A stretch of DNA of 64,000 nucleotides from Roseovarius litorisediminis (GCF_900172295.1 NZ_FWFL01000001.1:645334-709333); one strand, 5' to 3'; positions 25,982 to 36,337 are shown, counted from the first letter of the stretch. A program made the numbers and translations. The notes: generated by a model from the sequence alone, not told the origin.

Positions 25982-26439
25982 GTCATTGCCTTTTCTGGTG
26001 CCGGTTTATGTGGTGGCCAGACCATCAGGATGTCCGGCAGGCTTTCATCATTGCCAACGCCGGAACTGCGGGACACTTCGGCAAAGCCCTGCGCGGCATA
26101 GAACTGACGGGCCGGTTTGTTGGCCTGCACGACGTAAAGCTCAAGCCGGTCGGCGCAGGATTTGGCATCGTCCAGCAGGAGCCGTCCCAACCCCTTGCCG
26201 CGCGCCCGCGGATGCACATAGATCGCATGGACACGTGCACCGTCACGCGCAATAAACCCGGCCGGACCCCGCCCGTCACGGATCAGTCTGACCCAGCCCC
26301 GCCGAACCACCTTTGTCAGAAGCCCAAGGTCCGTCCTGCGGCTGCGCACCTGCGGCAGCCACGGCGTATCCCGGGTAAAAGACCACAGAATCGCCGCCAG
26401 CTGCGGCACGTGCCTGAGCCGGGCGGGCGACGGGCTCAT
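25978..26439 (-). CDS. GNAT-family N-acetyltransferase
   Basis: A protein of 153 aa. The acetyl-CoA-binding segment 'IYVHPRARGKGLGRLLLDDA' (motif A, R/Q-x-x-G-x-G/A) lies mid-protein, and 'LYVVQANKPARQFYAAQGF' (motif B) follows. The acceptor is unknown. It overlaps ycjX by 4 bp upstream and the DUF697 gene by 4 bp downstream, so the three are co-translated. An acetyltransferase between these two is unusual compared with the E. coli ycjX-ycjF order. Confidence 0.85.
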   Translation of the reverse strand: MSPSPARLRHVPQLAAILWSFTRDTPWLPQVRSRRTDLGLLTKVVRRGWVRLIRDGRGPAGFIARDGARVHAIYVHPRARGKGLGRLLLDDAKSCADRLELYVVQANKPARQFYAAQGFAEVSRSSGVGNDESLPDILMVWPPHKPAPEKAMT

Positions 26440-27851
26440 AACCTGTCCCCGATCAGAAACTGTGCGGCGCGATCCAGACGGATATGCGGCGGGCCTTCAC
26501 CGGGTCTGAGGCTGAGTTTGGCAGGCGCAAAGGACATCACCTGATAATCGGCGTCCAGCCATTTTTCGGCGCCTTGGCGGGCGGGTGACAGCAGGCGCGC
26601 AGGGTCTTCAGGTAAGTCGCCGGGGTAAAAAGCCGCCTGTTTACCACTGTCCAGAAGCTGGCCGCGCACGCAATCCAGCGGCCTGCCGTCATGGGTGATG
26701 GTTTGCTCGACCGTGGCGCGCAGGGCGGCGATAGCCATGGCCTGCGTATCCGCCCCGGCAAAATCGGCACGGTCGCGCGCCTCGCGGGTCAACGCCTGCA
26801 TGATCGCGGCCAGACGGGCGTGCTGGGAATGATGCAGGTGATCGGCCTTGGTCGCCGCAAACAGGATTTTTTCAACCCGGCGACCCAGAAAAAGCTGAGA
26901 CAGAAAGGCGTTCCGTCCAGGGCGAAAGGCGCTAAGAATATCTGTCATGGCACGGCGCATATCCTCGACCGCCTGGGGGCCTTTGTGGATGGCACCAAGG
27001 GCATCTACCAGCACCACCTGCCGGTCAATGCGGGCAAAATGATCGCGAAAGAAGGGTTTGACCACCTGCGATTTATAGGCCTCGAACCGCCGCTCCATCT
27101 CACGCCAAAGCGATTTTCGGGGCGGTGACGCGGGTGCCGAGAGTGGCGCAAAGGTGATCGCCGGAGAGCCCGCCAGATCGCCCGGCAGCAAGAAGCGCCC
27201 CGGCGTGCAGTCGTAAAAGCCCGCATCCCGCGCCGCATGCAGGTAGGCGGTAAAGCTTTCCGCCAGCAATCGGGCCGTAGGCTCGTCCAGCCTGGCGGTG
27301 GTATCGGTGGCCCGAGCATGCCTGAGATAGTCGGCCGCCTGCGCGCGCGAATCAAACCGCGACAGCACCTCGGCGGACCACTGGGTATAGGTCTTGTCCA
27401 GCAGCGCCAGATCCAGCAGCCATTCCCCGGGATAGTCCACGATATCCAGATGCACGGTGCGCGGCCCGGAAAGGCCGGCCAGCAGGCCCGCCGGTCGCAC
27501 CCGCAACGACAGGCGCAGTTCCGATACGGCCCGTGTGCTGTCGGGCCAATGGGGCGTGGCGGCGGTCAGCGACCCAAGATGCGCCTCAAAATCAAAACGG
27601 GGAACGGTATCGTCCGGTTGCGGCTGCAGGAACGCCGCTGAAATCCGGCCGTCTGACGCCGCCAGCAGGCCCGGCATCCGGCCCCTGTCCATCAGATTGG
27701 CCACCAGCGACGTGATAAACACCGTCTTGCCCGACCGCGCCAACCCGGTCACGCCAAGGCGAATCACCGGTTCGAACAATGCCTCGGAAATCGTGTCGGT
27801 AACGGTTTCAACCCCGCGTGTCAGCCCGTCCGCTATCGTCGCTATTACCAA
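26436..27851 (-). CDS. YcjX-family GTPase-like protein
   Basis: A protein of 471 aa when begun at TTG 27851, which has AAGGGG eight bases upstream and gives the family length; no ATG lies in a suitable place. The P-loop '[18 protein letters not shown]' is near residue 40. '[13 protein letters not shown]' and '[12 protein letters not shown]' follow, then '[10 protein letters not shown]', which recalls the NKxD specificity motif. YcjX proteins are P-loop NTPases of the DUF463 family, associated with envelope stress. First gene of the operon, divergent from truA. Confidence 0.85.
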   Translation of the reverse strand: MVIATIADGLTRGVETVTDTISEALFEPVIRLGVTGLARSGKTVFITSLVANLMDRGRMPGLLAASDGRISAAFLQPQPDDTVPRFDFEAHLGSLTAATPHWPDSTRAVSELRLSLRVRPAGLLAGLSGPRTVHLDIVDYPGEWLLDLALLDKTYTQWSAEVLSRFDSRAQAADYLRHARATDTTARLDEPTARLLAESFTAYLHAARDAGFYDCTPGRFLLPGDLAGSPAITFAPLSAPASPPRKSLWREMERRFEAYKSQVVKPFFRDHFARIDRQVVLVDALGAIHKGPQAVEDMRRAMTDILSAFRPGRNAFLSQLFLGRRVEKILFAATKADHLHHSQHARLAAIMQALTREARDRADFAGADTQAMAIAALRATVEQTITHDGRPLDCVRGQLLDSGKQAAFYPGDLPEDPARLLSPARQGAEKWLDADYQVMSFAPAKLSLRPGEGPPHIRLDRAAQFLIGDRL

Positions 27852-27965
27852 GCCACTACCCCTTTGCGCCTTCTTGATGTTCAAGATAGGCGCGCCCGGA
27901 CCTACATGCCAGAGGGGAGGTTTGGGGGATTGTTCCCCCGGTGTTGCCGGGCTATTGGACGCTTC

Positions 27966-28733
27966 ATGCCCAGATACGCCCTGAAAGTCGAATACCATGG
28001 TGCCCCTTTTGCCGGATGGCAAAAGCAGGTCGATCTGTCGACGGTACAGGGTGCGATCGAGGCCGCCCTGGACAAGCTGGAGCCGGGTCCCCACACGATT
28101 GCAGCGGCAGGGCGTACAGATGCGGGCGTACATGCGCTGGCGCAGGTAGCCCATTGCGATACGGTCAAGGACTGGAGCCCGTTTCGCCTGTCCGAGGCGT
28201 TGAATTTCCATCTCAAGCCACAGCCGGTGGCAATTGTCGGATGCGCAGTTGTGCCCGATGACTGGCACGCGCGGTTTTCAGCGCTCGAGCGGCACTATTT
28301 CTTTCGCGTGCTGATGCGGCGTGCCCCGGCCACCCATGATCGGGGGCTGGTGTGGCAGGTGCCCCGGCTGCTGGATGCCGATGCGATGCGCCAAGGCGTT
28401 TCCTATCTGCTGGGCAAGCATGATTTCACCACCTTCCGGTCAACCATCTGTCAGGCAGCCAGCCCGGTAAAAACACTGGATTCGCTGGATATCGTCGAAG
28501 CCACGGGCCGGGGCGGGCCGGAAATGCATTTTCATATTCGGGCGCGCTCGTTCCTGCACAACCAGGTGCGCAGTTTTGTCGGTACGCTTGAACGTGTCGG
28601 TGACGGATCGTGGGCACCCGAGGATGTCAAAACCGCACTTGAGGCGCGTGATCGCGCCGCCTGCGGCCCGGTCTGCCCACCGTACGGCCTGTACCTGGCC
28701 GGTGTGAGCTATCCAGAAGATCCTTTTGGGTAA
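27966..28733 (+). CDS. truA: tRNA pseudouridine(38-40) synthase
   Basis: A protein of 255 aa. The catalytic Asp is in '[19 protein letters not shown]'. The N-terminal '[17 protein letters not shown]' and the late '[20 protein letters not shown]' are diagnostic of TruA. It converts uridines 38-40 in the anticodon arm of several tRNAs. The start MPRYALK is the family start; an in-frame upstream extension is antisense to the ycjX leader. It is followed 55 bp later by tRNA-Arg. Confidence 0.95.
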   Translation: MPRYALKVEYHGAPFAGWQKQVDLSTVQGAIEAALDKLEPGPHTIAAAGRTDAGVHALAQVAHCDTVKDWSPFRLSEALNFHLKPQPVAIVGCAVVPDDWHARFSALERHYFFRVLMRRAPATHDRGLVWQVPRLLDADAMRQGVSYLLGKHDFTTFRSTICQAASPVKTLDSLDIVEATGRGGPEMHFHIRARSFLHNQVRSFVGTLERVGDGSWAPEDVKTALEARDRAACGPVCPPYGLYLAGVSYPEDPFG

Positions 28734-28788
28734 ACCAGCGATTTGCCTTTGATCTCGGTCTTTGTAGCGGGTAAAGCTGCGCACAAGC

Positions 28789-28865
28789 GGTCCCGTAGCT
28801 CAACTGGATAGAGCACCTGACTTCTAATCAGGATGTTGGGGGTTCGAGTCCTCCCGGGATCGCCA
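28789..28865 (+). tRNA. tRNA-Arg (anticodon TCT)
   Basis: A 77-nt cloverleaf with acceptor GGTCCCG / CGGGATC (one G-T pair), D-arm 'AGCTCAACTGGATAGAGCA', anticodon loop CTTCTAA giving TCT, and T-arm 'GGGGGTTCGAGTCCTCCC'. The discriminator is G and CCA is encoded. It reads AGA (and AGG) codons, rare in this high-G+C genome. No duplicated 3' end or integrase is seen nearby. Confidence 0.95.
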
Positions 28866-29041
28866 GACTGGCCTTGCGAAACGTCAGCAAGGCTTCGCTT
28901 CTTCATCGAGACAGCAACCCAAAGCGAAAATTGCCCCAAATCCACTAGGCGCCCAGAGCGGGCGAACCCTGTTGCCAGGAATCAAGGCGCACCGCGCCGC
29001 CGGGCAGCTAAGTTCACAAACCGGACATTACCCCCTTGCCC

Positions 29042-30859
29042 TCAATACCCGCTTTCCGAGGTCAGCACAAAATGGTCGGGCTCTACCTTGATGTAAACTG
29101 ACGCCTCAGGCTCATAGCCAACCGGATGAACCGGCGAAGGTATGGGCTTGAATATCATATCTTTTTCATATTTTCGCTGACGCGGATCAGCAATCGGCAC
29201 CGCCTTCAGCAATGCCCGCGTATAGGCGTGCTGCGGGTTTTCGAAAACCGCCGCCCTCGGCCCCTTTTCCACGATCCGGCCCAGATACATCACCGCCACA
29301 TCATGGCTGATGCGTTCCACCACCGCCATGTCGTGGCTGATGAAAAGATAACTCAACCCCAGTTCGGCCTGCAGTTCCATCATCAGGTTCAGCACCCGTG
29401 CCTGCACGCTTACATCCAGCGCCGAGACCGCCTCATCGGCCACGATCAGCTTCGGGTTCAGTGCCAGCGCCCGGGCAATCGCCACTCTCTGCCTTTGCCC
29501 GCCGCTCAGCTCATGCGGAAACCGCCCGAGATAACTGCGCGGCAGTTCCACCCGGTCAAACAGCATCGCAACCCGGTCCTTGATCTCGCCACGGTGGACC
29601 AGCCCGTAGTTGCGCATCGGCTCGGCCACCTGATCGACCAGCTTCATCTGCGGATTAAGCGATGCAAACGGATCCTGAAAAACCATCTGCATGTTCATCC
29701 TTGCCTGACGTAAACCGCGCGCGTCCAGCGCCATGATATCCACGCCATCCAGGTGCACCTGTCCCTCCAGCGGTTCGACCAGCCGCAGGATCGACCGCCC
29801 GGTGGTGGATTTGCCGCAGCCCGACTCGCCCACCAGCGACAGTGTGCGTCCCTTGTTCAGCGTAAAAGACACATCCTCGACCGCGTGCACATTGGCCACC
29901 GTCCGGCGGAAAAATCCGCCTCTGACAGCAAAGCGCGTTGTCAGCCCCTGAACCTTCAGGAGCACCTCTTCGCCGCCCCTGACCGGCACCGCACGCGTCT
30001 CTGACCCCATCAGCTTCATCGGCTCAGGCGCAGTTTTACCGCGCATCTCGCCCAGCCTGGGCACGGCGGCCAGCAACGCCTTGGTATACTCGTGCCGGGG
30101 CGCCTCGAATATTTGTTCAACCGGCCCTTCTTCCACCTTGCGACCGCGATGCATCACCACCACCCGGTCAGCCATCTGCGCCACCACGGCCATATCATGG
30201 GTTATAAATACCACCGCCGTGCCGGTCTCGCGTTTCAGCCGTTCAATCAGGGCCAGTATCTCGGCCTGAATGGTTACATCCAGCGCCGTTGTCGGCTCGT
30301 CCGCTATCAACAGACGTGGCCCGCAGGCCAGCGCCATGGCAATCACTACCCGTTGCCGCATGCCCCCCGACAATTCGTGCGGATATTGCTCCAGCCGCCG
30401 TTCGGGCTCGGGGATGCGTAGCTCTTGCAACAACGCCAGGGCCTTTACCCGGGCGGCATGCCGCCCCAACCCCTTGTGCAGGCGCAAGCCTTCGGTCAGT
30501 TGCCGTCCTACGGTGAACACCGGATTCAGTGCCGTCATCGGCTCCTGAAAGATCATGCCAATCTCATTGCCCCGGATCGTCCGCATCAGGCCCTGCCCGG
30601 CCTGCGCCAGATCCACCTCGCCGCCCGCCTTGCGGTCAAAAATCAGACGTCCGCCCTTGATTTCACCGCCGCCAAACCCTTCCAGACGCATCAACGCCAG
30701 AGACGACACTGTTTTCCCGGCCCCGGATTCGCCCACAATACAGACCGTCTCACCCGCCTGCACCTTGAACGAGACATCCTCGACACCGACCACCGGGCCA
30801 TCGCGGGTCTGGAATTCAACCCGCAGATTCTCGATCCGGGCAATCGGGTGGTCCAGCAT
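29042..30859 (-). CDS. Oligopeptide/dipeptide ABC transporter, fused tandem ATPase
   Basis: A protein of about 605 aa with two complete nucleotide-binding domains. The first has Walker A 'GESGAGKTVS', signature 'LSGGMRQRV' and Walker B 'LLIADEPTTALD'. The second has 'GESGCGKSTTG', 'LSGGQRQRV' and 'LIVADEAVSALD'. Each is followed by the oligopeptide-type C-terminal extension. This is a DppD-DppF-like fusion that powers uptake of peptides or similar solutes. Both an ATG (30859) and a GTG three codons earlier are possible starts. It is divergent from the binding-protein and permease genes, which it surely serves. Confidence 0.92.
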   Translation of the reverse strand: MLDHPIARIENLRVEFQTRDGPVVGVEDVSFKVQAGETVCIVGESGAGKTVSSLALMRLEGFGGGEIKGGRLIFDRKAGGEVDLAQAGQGLMRTIRGNEIGMIFQEPMTALNPVFTVGRQLTEGLRLHKGLGRHAARVKALALLQELRIPEPERRLEQYPHELSGGMRQRVVIAMALACGPRLLIADEPTTALDVTIQAEILALIERLKRETGTAVVFITHDMAVVAQMADRVVVMHRGRKVEEGPVEQIFEAPRHEYTKALLAAVPRLGEMRGKTAPEPMKLMGSETRAVPVRGGEEVLLKVQGLTTRFAVRGGFFRRTVANVHAVEDVSFTLNKGRTLSLVGESGCGKSTTGRSILRLVEPLEGQVHLDGVDIMALDARGLRQARMNMQMVFQDPFASLNPQMKLVDQVAEPMRNYGLVHRGEIKDRVAMLFDRVELPRSYLGRFPHELSGGQRQRVAIARALALNPKLIVADEAVSALDVSVQARVLNLMMELQAELGLSYLFISHDMAVVERISHDVAVMYLGRIVEKGPRAAVFENPQHAYTRALLKAVPIADPRQRKYEKDMIFKPIPSPVHPVGYEPEASVYIKVEPDHFVLTSESGY

Positions 30860-31164
30860 GCGCGTCACTTTTTGTCGTTCAGGAAAGTGTCACGACGGTA
30901 TCCAGTTCAACCCTGCGCTGTCAAACGCCGGTTGGTGCCAAATAACACCTGTTTCATTCATCGGCCCAGACAAACCTTGCAATTTTGCCCATTCCGGTTT
31001 GTGATACCTCATCTTTTAAAGGTTGCCGCAATTCAGCGTTCTGTGTTTGGGCCACCCGCGCTGACATTTCATATCTCATACAGATGTTCCGAAAACCGGG
31101 CGAACAGCATAAAATAAAGCGTTCGTCGTTCGGTCTGCCCGATATCAGGAGGTAGTTGATCCTT
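30860..31164. promoter_or_regulatory. Divergent promoter region of the ABC transporter genes
   Basis: These 305 bp separate the ATPase gene from the binding-protein gene and must hold both promoters. I cannot assign clear -35/-10 boxes or an operator. AGGAGG at 31147-31152 is the ribosome-binding site of the binding-protein gene. Confidence 0.5.
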
Positions 31165-32868
31165 ATGGCCGTTAGAGAAATCCTGTTTGCTGTGGCATTT
31201 GCCACCAGCTTTGCACCGGCAACCTGGGCCAAGCGCGGGGCCGATGGCCACGTCAATGTCATTTACTGGCAGGCCCCCTCCATCTTGAACCCCTATCTTT
31301 CCGGCGGCACAAAAGAGCTGGAAGCCGCCAGTCTGGTGCTGGAACCGCTGGGACGTTTCAATGCGCAAGGCAATATGGTGCCTTACCTGGCCACTGATAT
31401 CCCAACCGTGGAAAACGGCGGGGTCTCGGCTGATCTCAAATCCATCACTTGGCGCATCAAACCGGGACTTGTCTGGTCCGATGGCACGCCCTTTACGGCC
31501 CATGACGCCAAATTTACCGCAGACTACTGCATGCATCCCGAAGGCGGCTGCGCCCAGTTGGCCAAATACGAGGGCGTGATCTTGGTCGAGGTCATTGATG
31601 ACCTGACCGTCAAAGTGAATTTCGAGGATTCCACCCCCAACCCCTACGGCCCCTTCATGGGCGGTCAGGCCCCGATTCTGCAGGCGGCACAATTCGCCAA
31701 CTGTCTTGGCGCCAAGGCCCCCGAATGCACCGACGCCAATTTTCACCCCATCGGCACCGGTCCATTCAAAGTGGATGAGTTTCGCCCAAACGATGTCATC
31801 TCGTTCTCGGCCAACCCCAATTATCGCGATCCAGCCAAACCCGCCTTTGCCAGCATGACTTTCAAGGGCGGCGGCGATGCAACTGCCGCAGGCCGTGCCG
31901 TTCTTGAAACCGGCGAGTTCGACTATGCTTGGAATCTGCAACTGGCACCGGATGTTCTGGCGAACATGGCCAAGGCCGGCAAAGGCGTGCCTGTTTCCTC
32001 CTTCGGCTCGTTGGTTGAGCGCATCGAGATCAACCTGACCGACCCCTCGCCAAACCTCCCCGAAGGCGAACGCGCGACCGCCAAACATCCCCATCCCATC
32101 CTGTCGGATATGCGCGTGCGAAAGGCACTCAGCATGGCTATCGACCGCGAATTGCTGGTCGAAATCGGCTATGGTCAGGCTGGCCGCCCGACCTGCAACC
32201 TTGTACCGGCGCCTGCCATCTATGCGTCAAACAACACCGAATGCCTTTTGCAGGATGTCGACGGCGCCAGGGCCCTGCTGGATCAGGCCGGCTGGATCGA
32301 CAGCAACGGCGACGGCATCCGCGAAAAAGACGGCCGCAAATTGTCGCTGCTCTTCCAGACTTCGACCAATGCCGTGCGTCAGGACTTTCAGGCCCTGATC
32401 AAACAATGGTGGCGCGACATCGGGGTTGAAACCGAATTGCGCAATATCTCTGCCTCGGTGTTCTTTGGCGGCGATCCGGGCAGCCCGGACACCTTCCAGA
32501 AGTTCTACGCCGATGTCGAAATGTACGCCAACAACTTTGACGGCACCGATCCGCAATCCTACTTGGCGCAATACACCTGTGACAAGGCTCCGCGCCCCGA
32601 AACCCAGTGGCAGGGCGAGAATATCAACCGCTACTGCAACCCCGACTATGACGCCCTGATCAAGGAGCTGACCCGCACCGCCGGTCTGGATAAACGCGGC
32701 GATATTGCCCGCAAACTGAATGACATGTTGACCCGAGACAGTTATGTCATCATCCCGTTGGTTGATCGCGGTCGTGTCTCGGCCCGGTCCAACACCCTTG
32801 GCGGCGTCAAACTGAACATGTGGGACAGCGAACTGTGGAATGCCGCCGACTGGTATCGTATCAAGTGA
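31165..32868 (+). CDS. ABC transporter periplasmic binding protein (family 5, peptide type)
   Basis: A protein of 567 aa with a signal peptide (MAVREILFAVAFATSF, cut near WAKR). The SBP family 5 framework is seen in 'LEPLGRFNAQGNMVPYLATD', 'ITWRIKPGLVWSDGTPFTAH', 'IGTGPFKVDEF' and 'MRVRKALSMAIDRELLV'. It should capture a peptide, opine or similar solute in the periplasm. An in-frame TTG three codons earlier sits too close to AGGAGG, so ATG was chosen. First gene of binding protein-permease-permease. Confidence 0.9.
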   Translation: MAVREILFAVAFATSFAPATWAKRGADGHVNVIYWQAPSILNPYLSGGTKELEAASLVLEPLGRFNAQGNMVPYLATDIPTVENGGVSADLKSITWRIKPGLVWSDGTPFTAHDAKFTADYCMHPEGGCAQLAKYEGVILVEVIDDLTVKVNFEDSTPNPYGPFMGGQAPILQAAQFANCLGAKAPECTDANFHPIGTGPFKVDEFRPNDVISFSANPNYRDPAKPAFASMTFKGGGDATAAGRAVLETGEFDYAWNLQLAPDVLANMAKAGKGVPVSSFGSLVERIEINLTDPSPNLPEGERATAKHPHPILSDMRVRKALSMAIDRELLVEIGYGQAGRPTCNLVPAPAIYASNNTECLLQDVDGARALLDQAGWIDSNGDGIREKDGRKLSLLFQTSTNAVRQDFQALIKQWWRDIGVETELRNISASVFFGGDPGSPDTFQKFYADVEMYANNFDGTDPQSYLAQYTCDKAPRPETQWQGENINRYCNPDYDALIKELTRTAGLDKRGDIARKLNDMLTRDSYVIIPLVDRGRVSARSNTLGGVKLNMWDSELWNAADWYRIK

Positions 32869-32921
32869 TCAGACCCCTCTGCGCCGACAAAACAACAGGC
32901 TGAAACACAAGGGCGCCGCGA

Positions 32922-33929
32922 ATGCTCACCTACACGATCCGACGACTGGTGCTGGCGGTACCGACGCTTTTGTTCATCAGTCTAGTGATCTTTCTGCTGC
33001 TTGAACTCGCCCCCGGCGATCCGATGGCCAATGTACCGCTGACCGTCCCGCCCGATGTTAAGGAAAAAATGCGCATCGCGCTTGGTCTGGGCGAGCCTAC
33101 ACACATCCGCTTTGGCAAATGGCTGTGGCAGTTCTTCGTGGTCGAGCCGATGGTGCTAAGCGACCATATTCTTGGCACCACCCTGGCCGAGGGTCAGCAA
33201 CGCGTGCTCAGCTGGCAATTCCGCAGCCCTGTCATGGATGTCATCGTACAACGCATGCCCCAGACCCTATGGGTCGTGGGCATGTCCTATGTGGTGGGCA
33301 TCCTCATTGCCCTGCCCATCGGCATCTACTCGGCCTACCGGCAGTATTCGGTCTTCGACCAGGTCGGCACCTTCATAACTATGGTCGGCTATTCGGTCCC
33401 GCCCTTCTTTTCCGGTGTTCTGGTGATTGTGATCTTCTCGGTTCACCTCGGCTGGCTGCCCTCGATCTATGACACCACCCTGCGCGTCACCAGCTGGGAT
33501 ACATTTGTTATGCAATTCAAGCAGATGATCATGCCGGTGATGGTTCTGGCCCTGCAGACCACCGCCCAGATCAGCCGCTACATGCGCGCCTCGATGCTGG
33601 ACAATCTGGGGCAGGATTACGTGCGCACCGCCCGCGCCAAGGGCCTGGGCGAAACCACAGTTGTCATGGTTCATGTGCTGCGCAACTCGATGATTCCGGT
33701 GATCACCGTGATCGCTTTGGGCGTGCCGCAAATCTTTGGTGGCGCCATCATCACCGAACAGATTTTCAAGGTTAACGGACTCGGCCAGCTGCTGATAACC
33801 GCCATTCAGGCCAACGACCTGCCCATGGTGCAGACCGTGACCTTCATGCTGGCCGTTCTGATCGTGGCCTTCAACATCATCGCCGATCTGCTCTACGCCG
33901 TGTTGGACCCAAGGATCCGCTATGACTGA
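32922..33929 (+). CDS. ABC transporter permease, DppB-like
   Basis: A protein of 335 aa. It has an N-terminal membrane segment ('RLVLAVPTLLFISLVIFLLL' region), a periplasmic loop, and five further segments. The EAA-type motif 'DYVRTARAKGLGETTVVMVH' contacts the ATPase, and the end 'LLYAVLDPRIRYD' is characteristic of the DppB/OppB family. Its stop overlaps the start of the second permease gene by 8 bp. Confidence 0.92.
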   Translation: MLTYTIRRLVLAVPTLLFISLVIFLLLELAPGDPMANVPLTVPPDVKEKMRIALGLGEPTHIRFGKWLWQFFVVEPMVLSDHILGTTLAEGQQRVLSWQFRSPVMDVIVQRMPQTLWVVGMSYVVGILIALPIGIYSAYRQYSVFDQVGTFITMVGYSVPPFFSGVLVIVIFSVHLGWLPSIYDTTLRVTSWDTFVMQFKQMIMPVMVLALQTTAQISRYMRASMLDNLGQDYVRTARAKGLGETTVVMVHVLRNSMIPVITVIALGVPQIFGGAIITEQIFKVNGLGQLLITAIQANDLPMVQTVTFMLAVLIVAFNIIADLLYAVLDPRIRYD

Positions 33930-34827
33930 TCCTGCCATGCCCCCACCCCGCAGCCAGTGGTCCGAGATCTGGGGCCAGTTCAAGCGCCATCGCGGCGCCC
34001 TGATTGGCGGCATCCTGTTTCTGCTGATCATCGCAATCGTCTTTCTGGGCCCGCTGATCTGGACGCTGGATGCCACCTATATCGACATTCGCGCGCGCAA
34101 TCAGGGGCCCACATGGGCGCACCCCTTCGGCACAGATCAGCTGGGCCGCGATACACTGGCGCGGATGATGGCAGGCGGCCAAACCTCAATCGCCGTGGGT
34201 CTGACAGCCATGGCGCTGGCACTGGCGCTCGGCGGTTTCATGGGCGTTATTGCAGGGTACTTCCGGCGGCTGGACGGCCCGCTGATGCGGCTGACCGATC
34301 TCTTCCTGTCCCTGCCGCTTTTGCCGCTGCTGCTGGTCATGGTCATGCTGTTCCGCGAAACGTTAAGCGCGACCTTCGGCCCCGAAACCGGCATCTTCTT
34401 TCTGATTGTCGTCGCTATCGGTGCCACCAGCTGGATGCCCACCGCCCGAATCGTCCGCGCTGATGTTCTGGCCCTGAAAGAGCGCGAGTTTGTACTGGCA
34501 GCACGCTCGATCGGGACGACAAATTTCGGGATGATCACCAGGCATATCCTGCCCAACATTCTTTCACCGATCATGGTTTCGGCCACTCTGGGTATCGCCA
34601 ACGCCATCATCACGGAATCCGCGCTTAGTTTCCTTGGGCTCGGCTTTCCGCCTGATTTTCCCACCTGGGGGCGGCTGCTGAACGATGCCACCCAATATCT
34701 TCAGGACTACCCCGAACGGGTGTTCTGGCCGGGCCTTGCGATATCGCTGACGGTGCTCAGCGTGAACTATCTGGGCGACGGGCTGCGCGATGCGCTTGAC
34801 CCGCGGACACGCATCCGGGGGCGGTGA
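33922..34827 (+). CDS. ABC transporter permease, DppC-like
   Basis: A protein of 301 aa. It shows the N-terminal OppC domain ('FKRHRGALIGGILFLLIIAI'), the 'HPFGTDQLGRDTLARMMAGG' motif typical of DppC/OppC, the EAA motif 'EREFVLAARSIGTTNFGMIT', and the terminal 'YLGDGLRDALDPR'. With the DppB-like subunit it forms the membrane channel. It overlaps that gene and ends the operon. Confidence 0.92.
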   Translation: MTDPAMPPPRSQWSEIWGQFKRHRGALIGGILFLLIIAIVFLGPLIWTLDATYIDIRARNQGPTWAHPFGTDQLGRDTLARMMAGGQTSIAVGLTAMALALALGGFMGVIAGYFRRLDGPLMRLTDLFLSLPLLPLLLVMVMLFRETLSATFGPETGIFFLIVVAIGATSWMPTARIVRADVLALKEREFVLAARSIGTTNFGMITRHILPNILSPIMVSATLGIANAIITESALSFLGLGFPPDFPTWGRLLNDATQYLQDYPERVFWPGLAISLTVLSVNYLGDGLRDALDPRTRIRGR

Positions 34828-35062
34828 CACGCACCACCTAACCAGTCGCTGGCCAGGACCGCTCTCAAGGGGTAGTCGGCAACCGCCTGTTGCAGCGCGA
34901 GGCCTCGGCACACGCCCTTGCCCGGCCTGCAAAAAGCCCAATAAGCTACATTTTGCATGTGCCTTGTCCGAAACATCGGCTGAAACGTACAAATCGCGAT
35001 GTGCCTTGCACTACCGGTCAGGGCAGCTAGGATACAGCGCCCGTTAACTATTGGACATTTTT

Positions 35063-35440
35063 ATGCAGACTTATGAATACAAGGTCATTCCCGCTCCGTC
35101 AAAGGGACGCAAGGCGCCCGGACTCAAAAAACCAGAAGATCGATTTTCACGCACTTTAGAAGAGCTTATGAACGAAATGGCCGTCGAAGGCTGGGAATAT
35201 CAGCGTGCTGATGTCCTGCCCAGCGAAGAACGTCAGGGCCTGACCTCGTCGCACACGGTCTATCGCAGCGTTCTGGTGTTTCGCAGGGGTGTCATAGGGG
35301 AAGAAATCAAGGAAAACGCCCTTGAAAACCCGACGGGTGACCCCGAAATAAAGGGTGAGAAATCAGATTCTTACGATGAGGAATTAACTTCGGACAACCC
35401 CAAGTCCGAGGGCGACGACACAACCAAAAGCGGCGATTGA
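35063..35440 (+). CDS. DUF4177-domain protein
   Basis: A protein of 125 aa. The N-terminal half (MQTYEYKVIPAPSKG, then 'LEELMNEMAVEGWEYQRAD' and 'SVLVFRR') fits DUF4177, a small beta-alpha-beta domain of unknown function. The C-terminal 45 residues are acidic and probably disordered. ATG 35063 was chosen over an in-frame TTG four codons upstream because the family begins with this motif. It is monocistronic. Long non-coding gaps lie on both sides (34828-35062 and 35441-35688), in which I see nothing. Confidence 0.75.
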   Translation: MQTYEYKVIPAPSKGRKAPGLKKPEDRFSRTLEELMNEMAVEGWEYQRADVLPSEERQGLTSSHTVYRSVLVFRRGVIGEEIKENALENPTGDPEIKGEKSDSYDEELTSDNPKSEGDDTTKSGD

Positions 35441-35688
35441 TCACAGAACGGTCACAGCGCCCCTGAACCAGGAAAAATCAGCTTGCTCACGAGGAATGAG
35501 AATTTTGTTTTTCTATATTGGAACCCCACAAAGCCAGATTCCTGAATGACATCAATTCACTAACCTGAAAACGCCATACCTGGCCACCAGCATGTCACCG
35601 CTGAAGACAAAATATTTTTCGCTTTGGCCCCCTTCAATTCACCGCGTTTTAGATTAAACTCTCGTCTCCGACTCGCAAAGGTTACCTT

Positions 35689-36312
35689 ATGTCCAAGTCT
35701 GATCCATTCGGTTTCGATATGTCCGTCTCTTCGGCCAAAAAGAAAAACCCCCGCGGCCGCCGCGGGATGTCGGGGGCGTCCGAAACCTCGACCAGGGTGT
35801 GTGAACACGAGGGATGTCAGGAGGCGGGCAAATACCGCGCGCCCAAGGCACCGGATGTGCTGGACGACTATTTCTGGTTCTGCAAGGACCACATCCGCGA
35901 GTATAATCTGAAGTGGAATTTTTTTGACGGCACAACAGAAGCCGAGATTAACGCTCAGATGTCAAAGGATAAAGTCTGGGAGCGCGAAACCAAAGAGTTC
36001 ACCGACCCCGAAGCGCGGGCGTGGGCGCGGTTGGGGATTGAGGACCCGCATCAGGTGCTTGGCGTCAATGCCACGCAGAATCCCGGCAAGACCCGCACAG
36101 GCAACCGTAAACTGCCCCCGACCGAACGGCGTGCGATTGAAATTCTGGAGGCCCAGGACAACTGGACCAAGGCTGAAATTCGTAAATCTTACAAGGCATT
36201 GATCAAGGTTCTTCATCCTGATCTCAACGGCGGTGACCGTGCGCAGGAAGAACAGTTGCAGCAGGTTGTCTGGGCCTGGGATCAGGTCAAGGTCAGCAGG
36301 AACTTCAAGTAA
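35689..36312 (+). CDS. J-domain (DnaJ-like) protein
   Basis: A protein of 207 aa. A basic N-terminus and a central region rich in Cys/His ('CEHEGCQEAGKYRAPKAPD', 'YFWFCKDHIREYN') precede a C-terminal J-domain ('WTKAEIRKSYKALIKVLHPD' with the HPD motif). A J-domain at the C-terminus behind a 'CEHEGC...APK' head is the form often encoded near cobS in alphaproteobacteria. It likely recruits DnaK to an unknown client. Here a membrane-protein gene and msrB lie between it and cobS. Confidence 0.85.
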   Translation: MSKSDPFGFDMSVSSAKKKNPRGRRGMSGASETSTRVCEHEGCQEAGKYRAPKAPDVLDDYFWFCKDHIREYNLKWNFFDGTTEAEINAQMSKDKVWERETKEFTDPEARAWARLGIEDPHQVLGVNATQNPGKTRTGNRKLPPTERRAIEILEAQDNWTKAEIRKSYKALIKVLHPDLNGGDRAQEEQLQQVVWAWDQVKVSRNFK

Positions 36313-36337
36313 TTCGCTCGAAGCGAACCGCCCGAAG

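Noticed and set aside
28789..28865. tRNA-Arg as an integration site of a genomic island
   Set aside because: No integrase, no duplicated tRNA 3' end, and core genes on both sides.
30869..31155. Additional gene between the ABC ATPase and the binding protein
   Set aside because: Frames here are short, lack ribosome-binding sites and have no family resemblance; the gap suits two divergent promoters.
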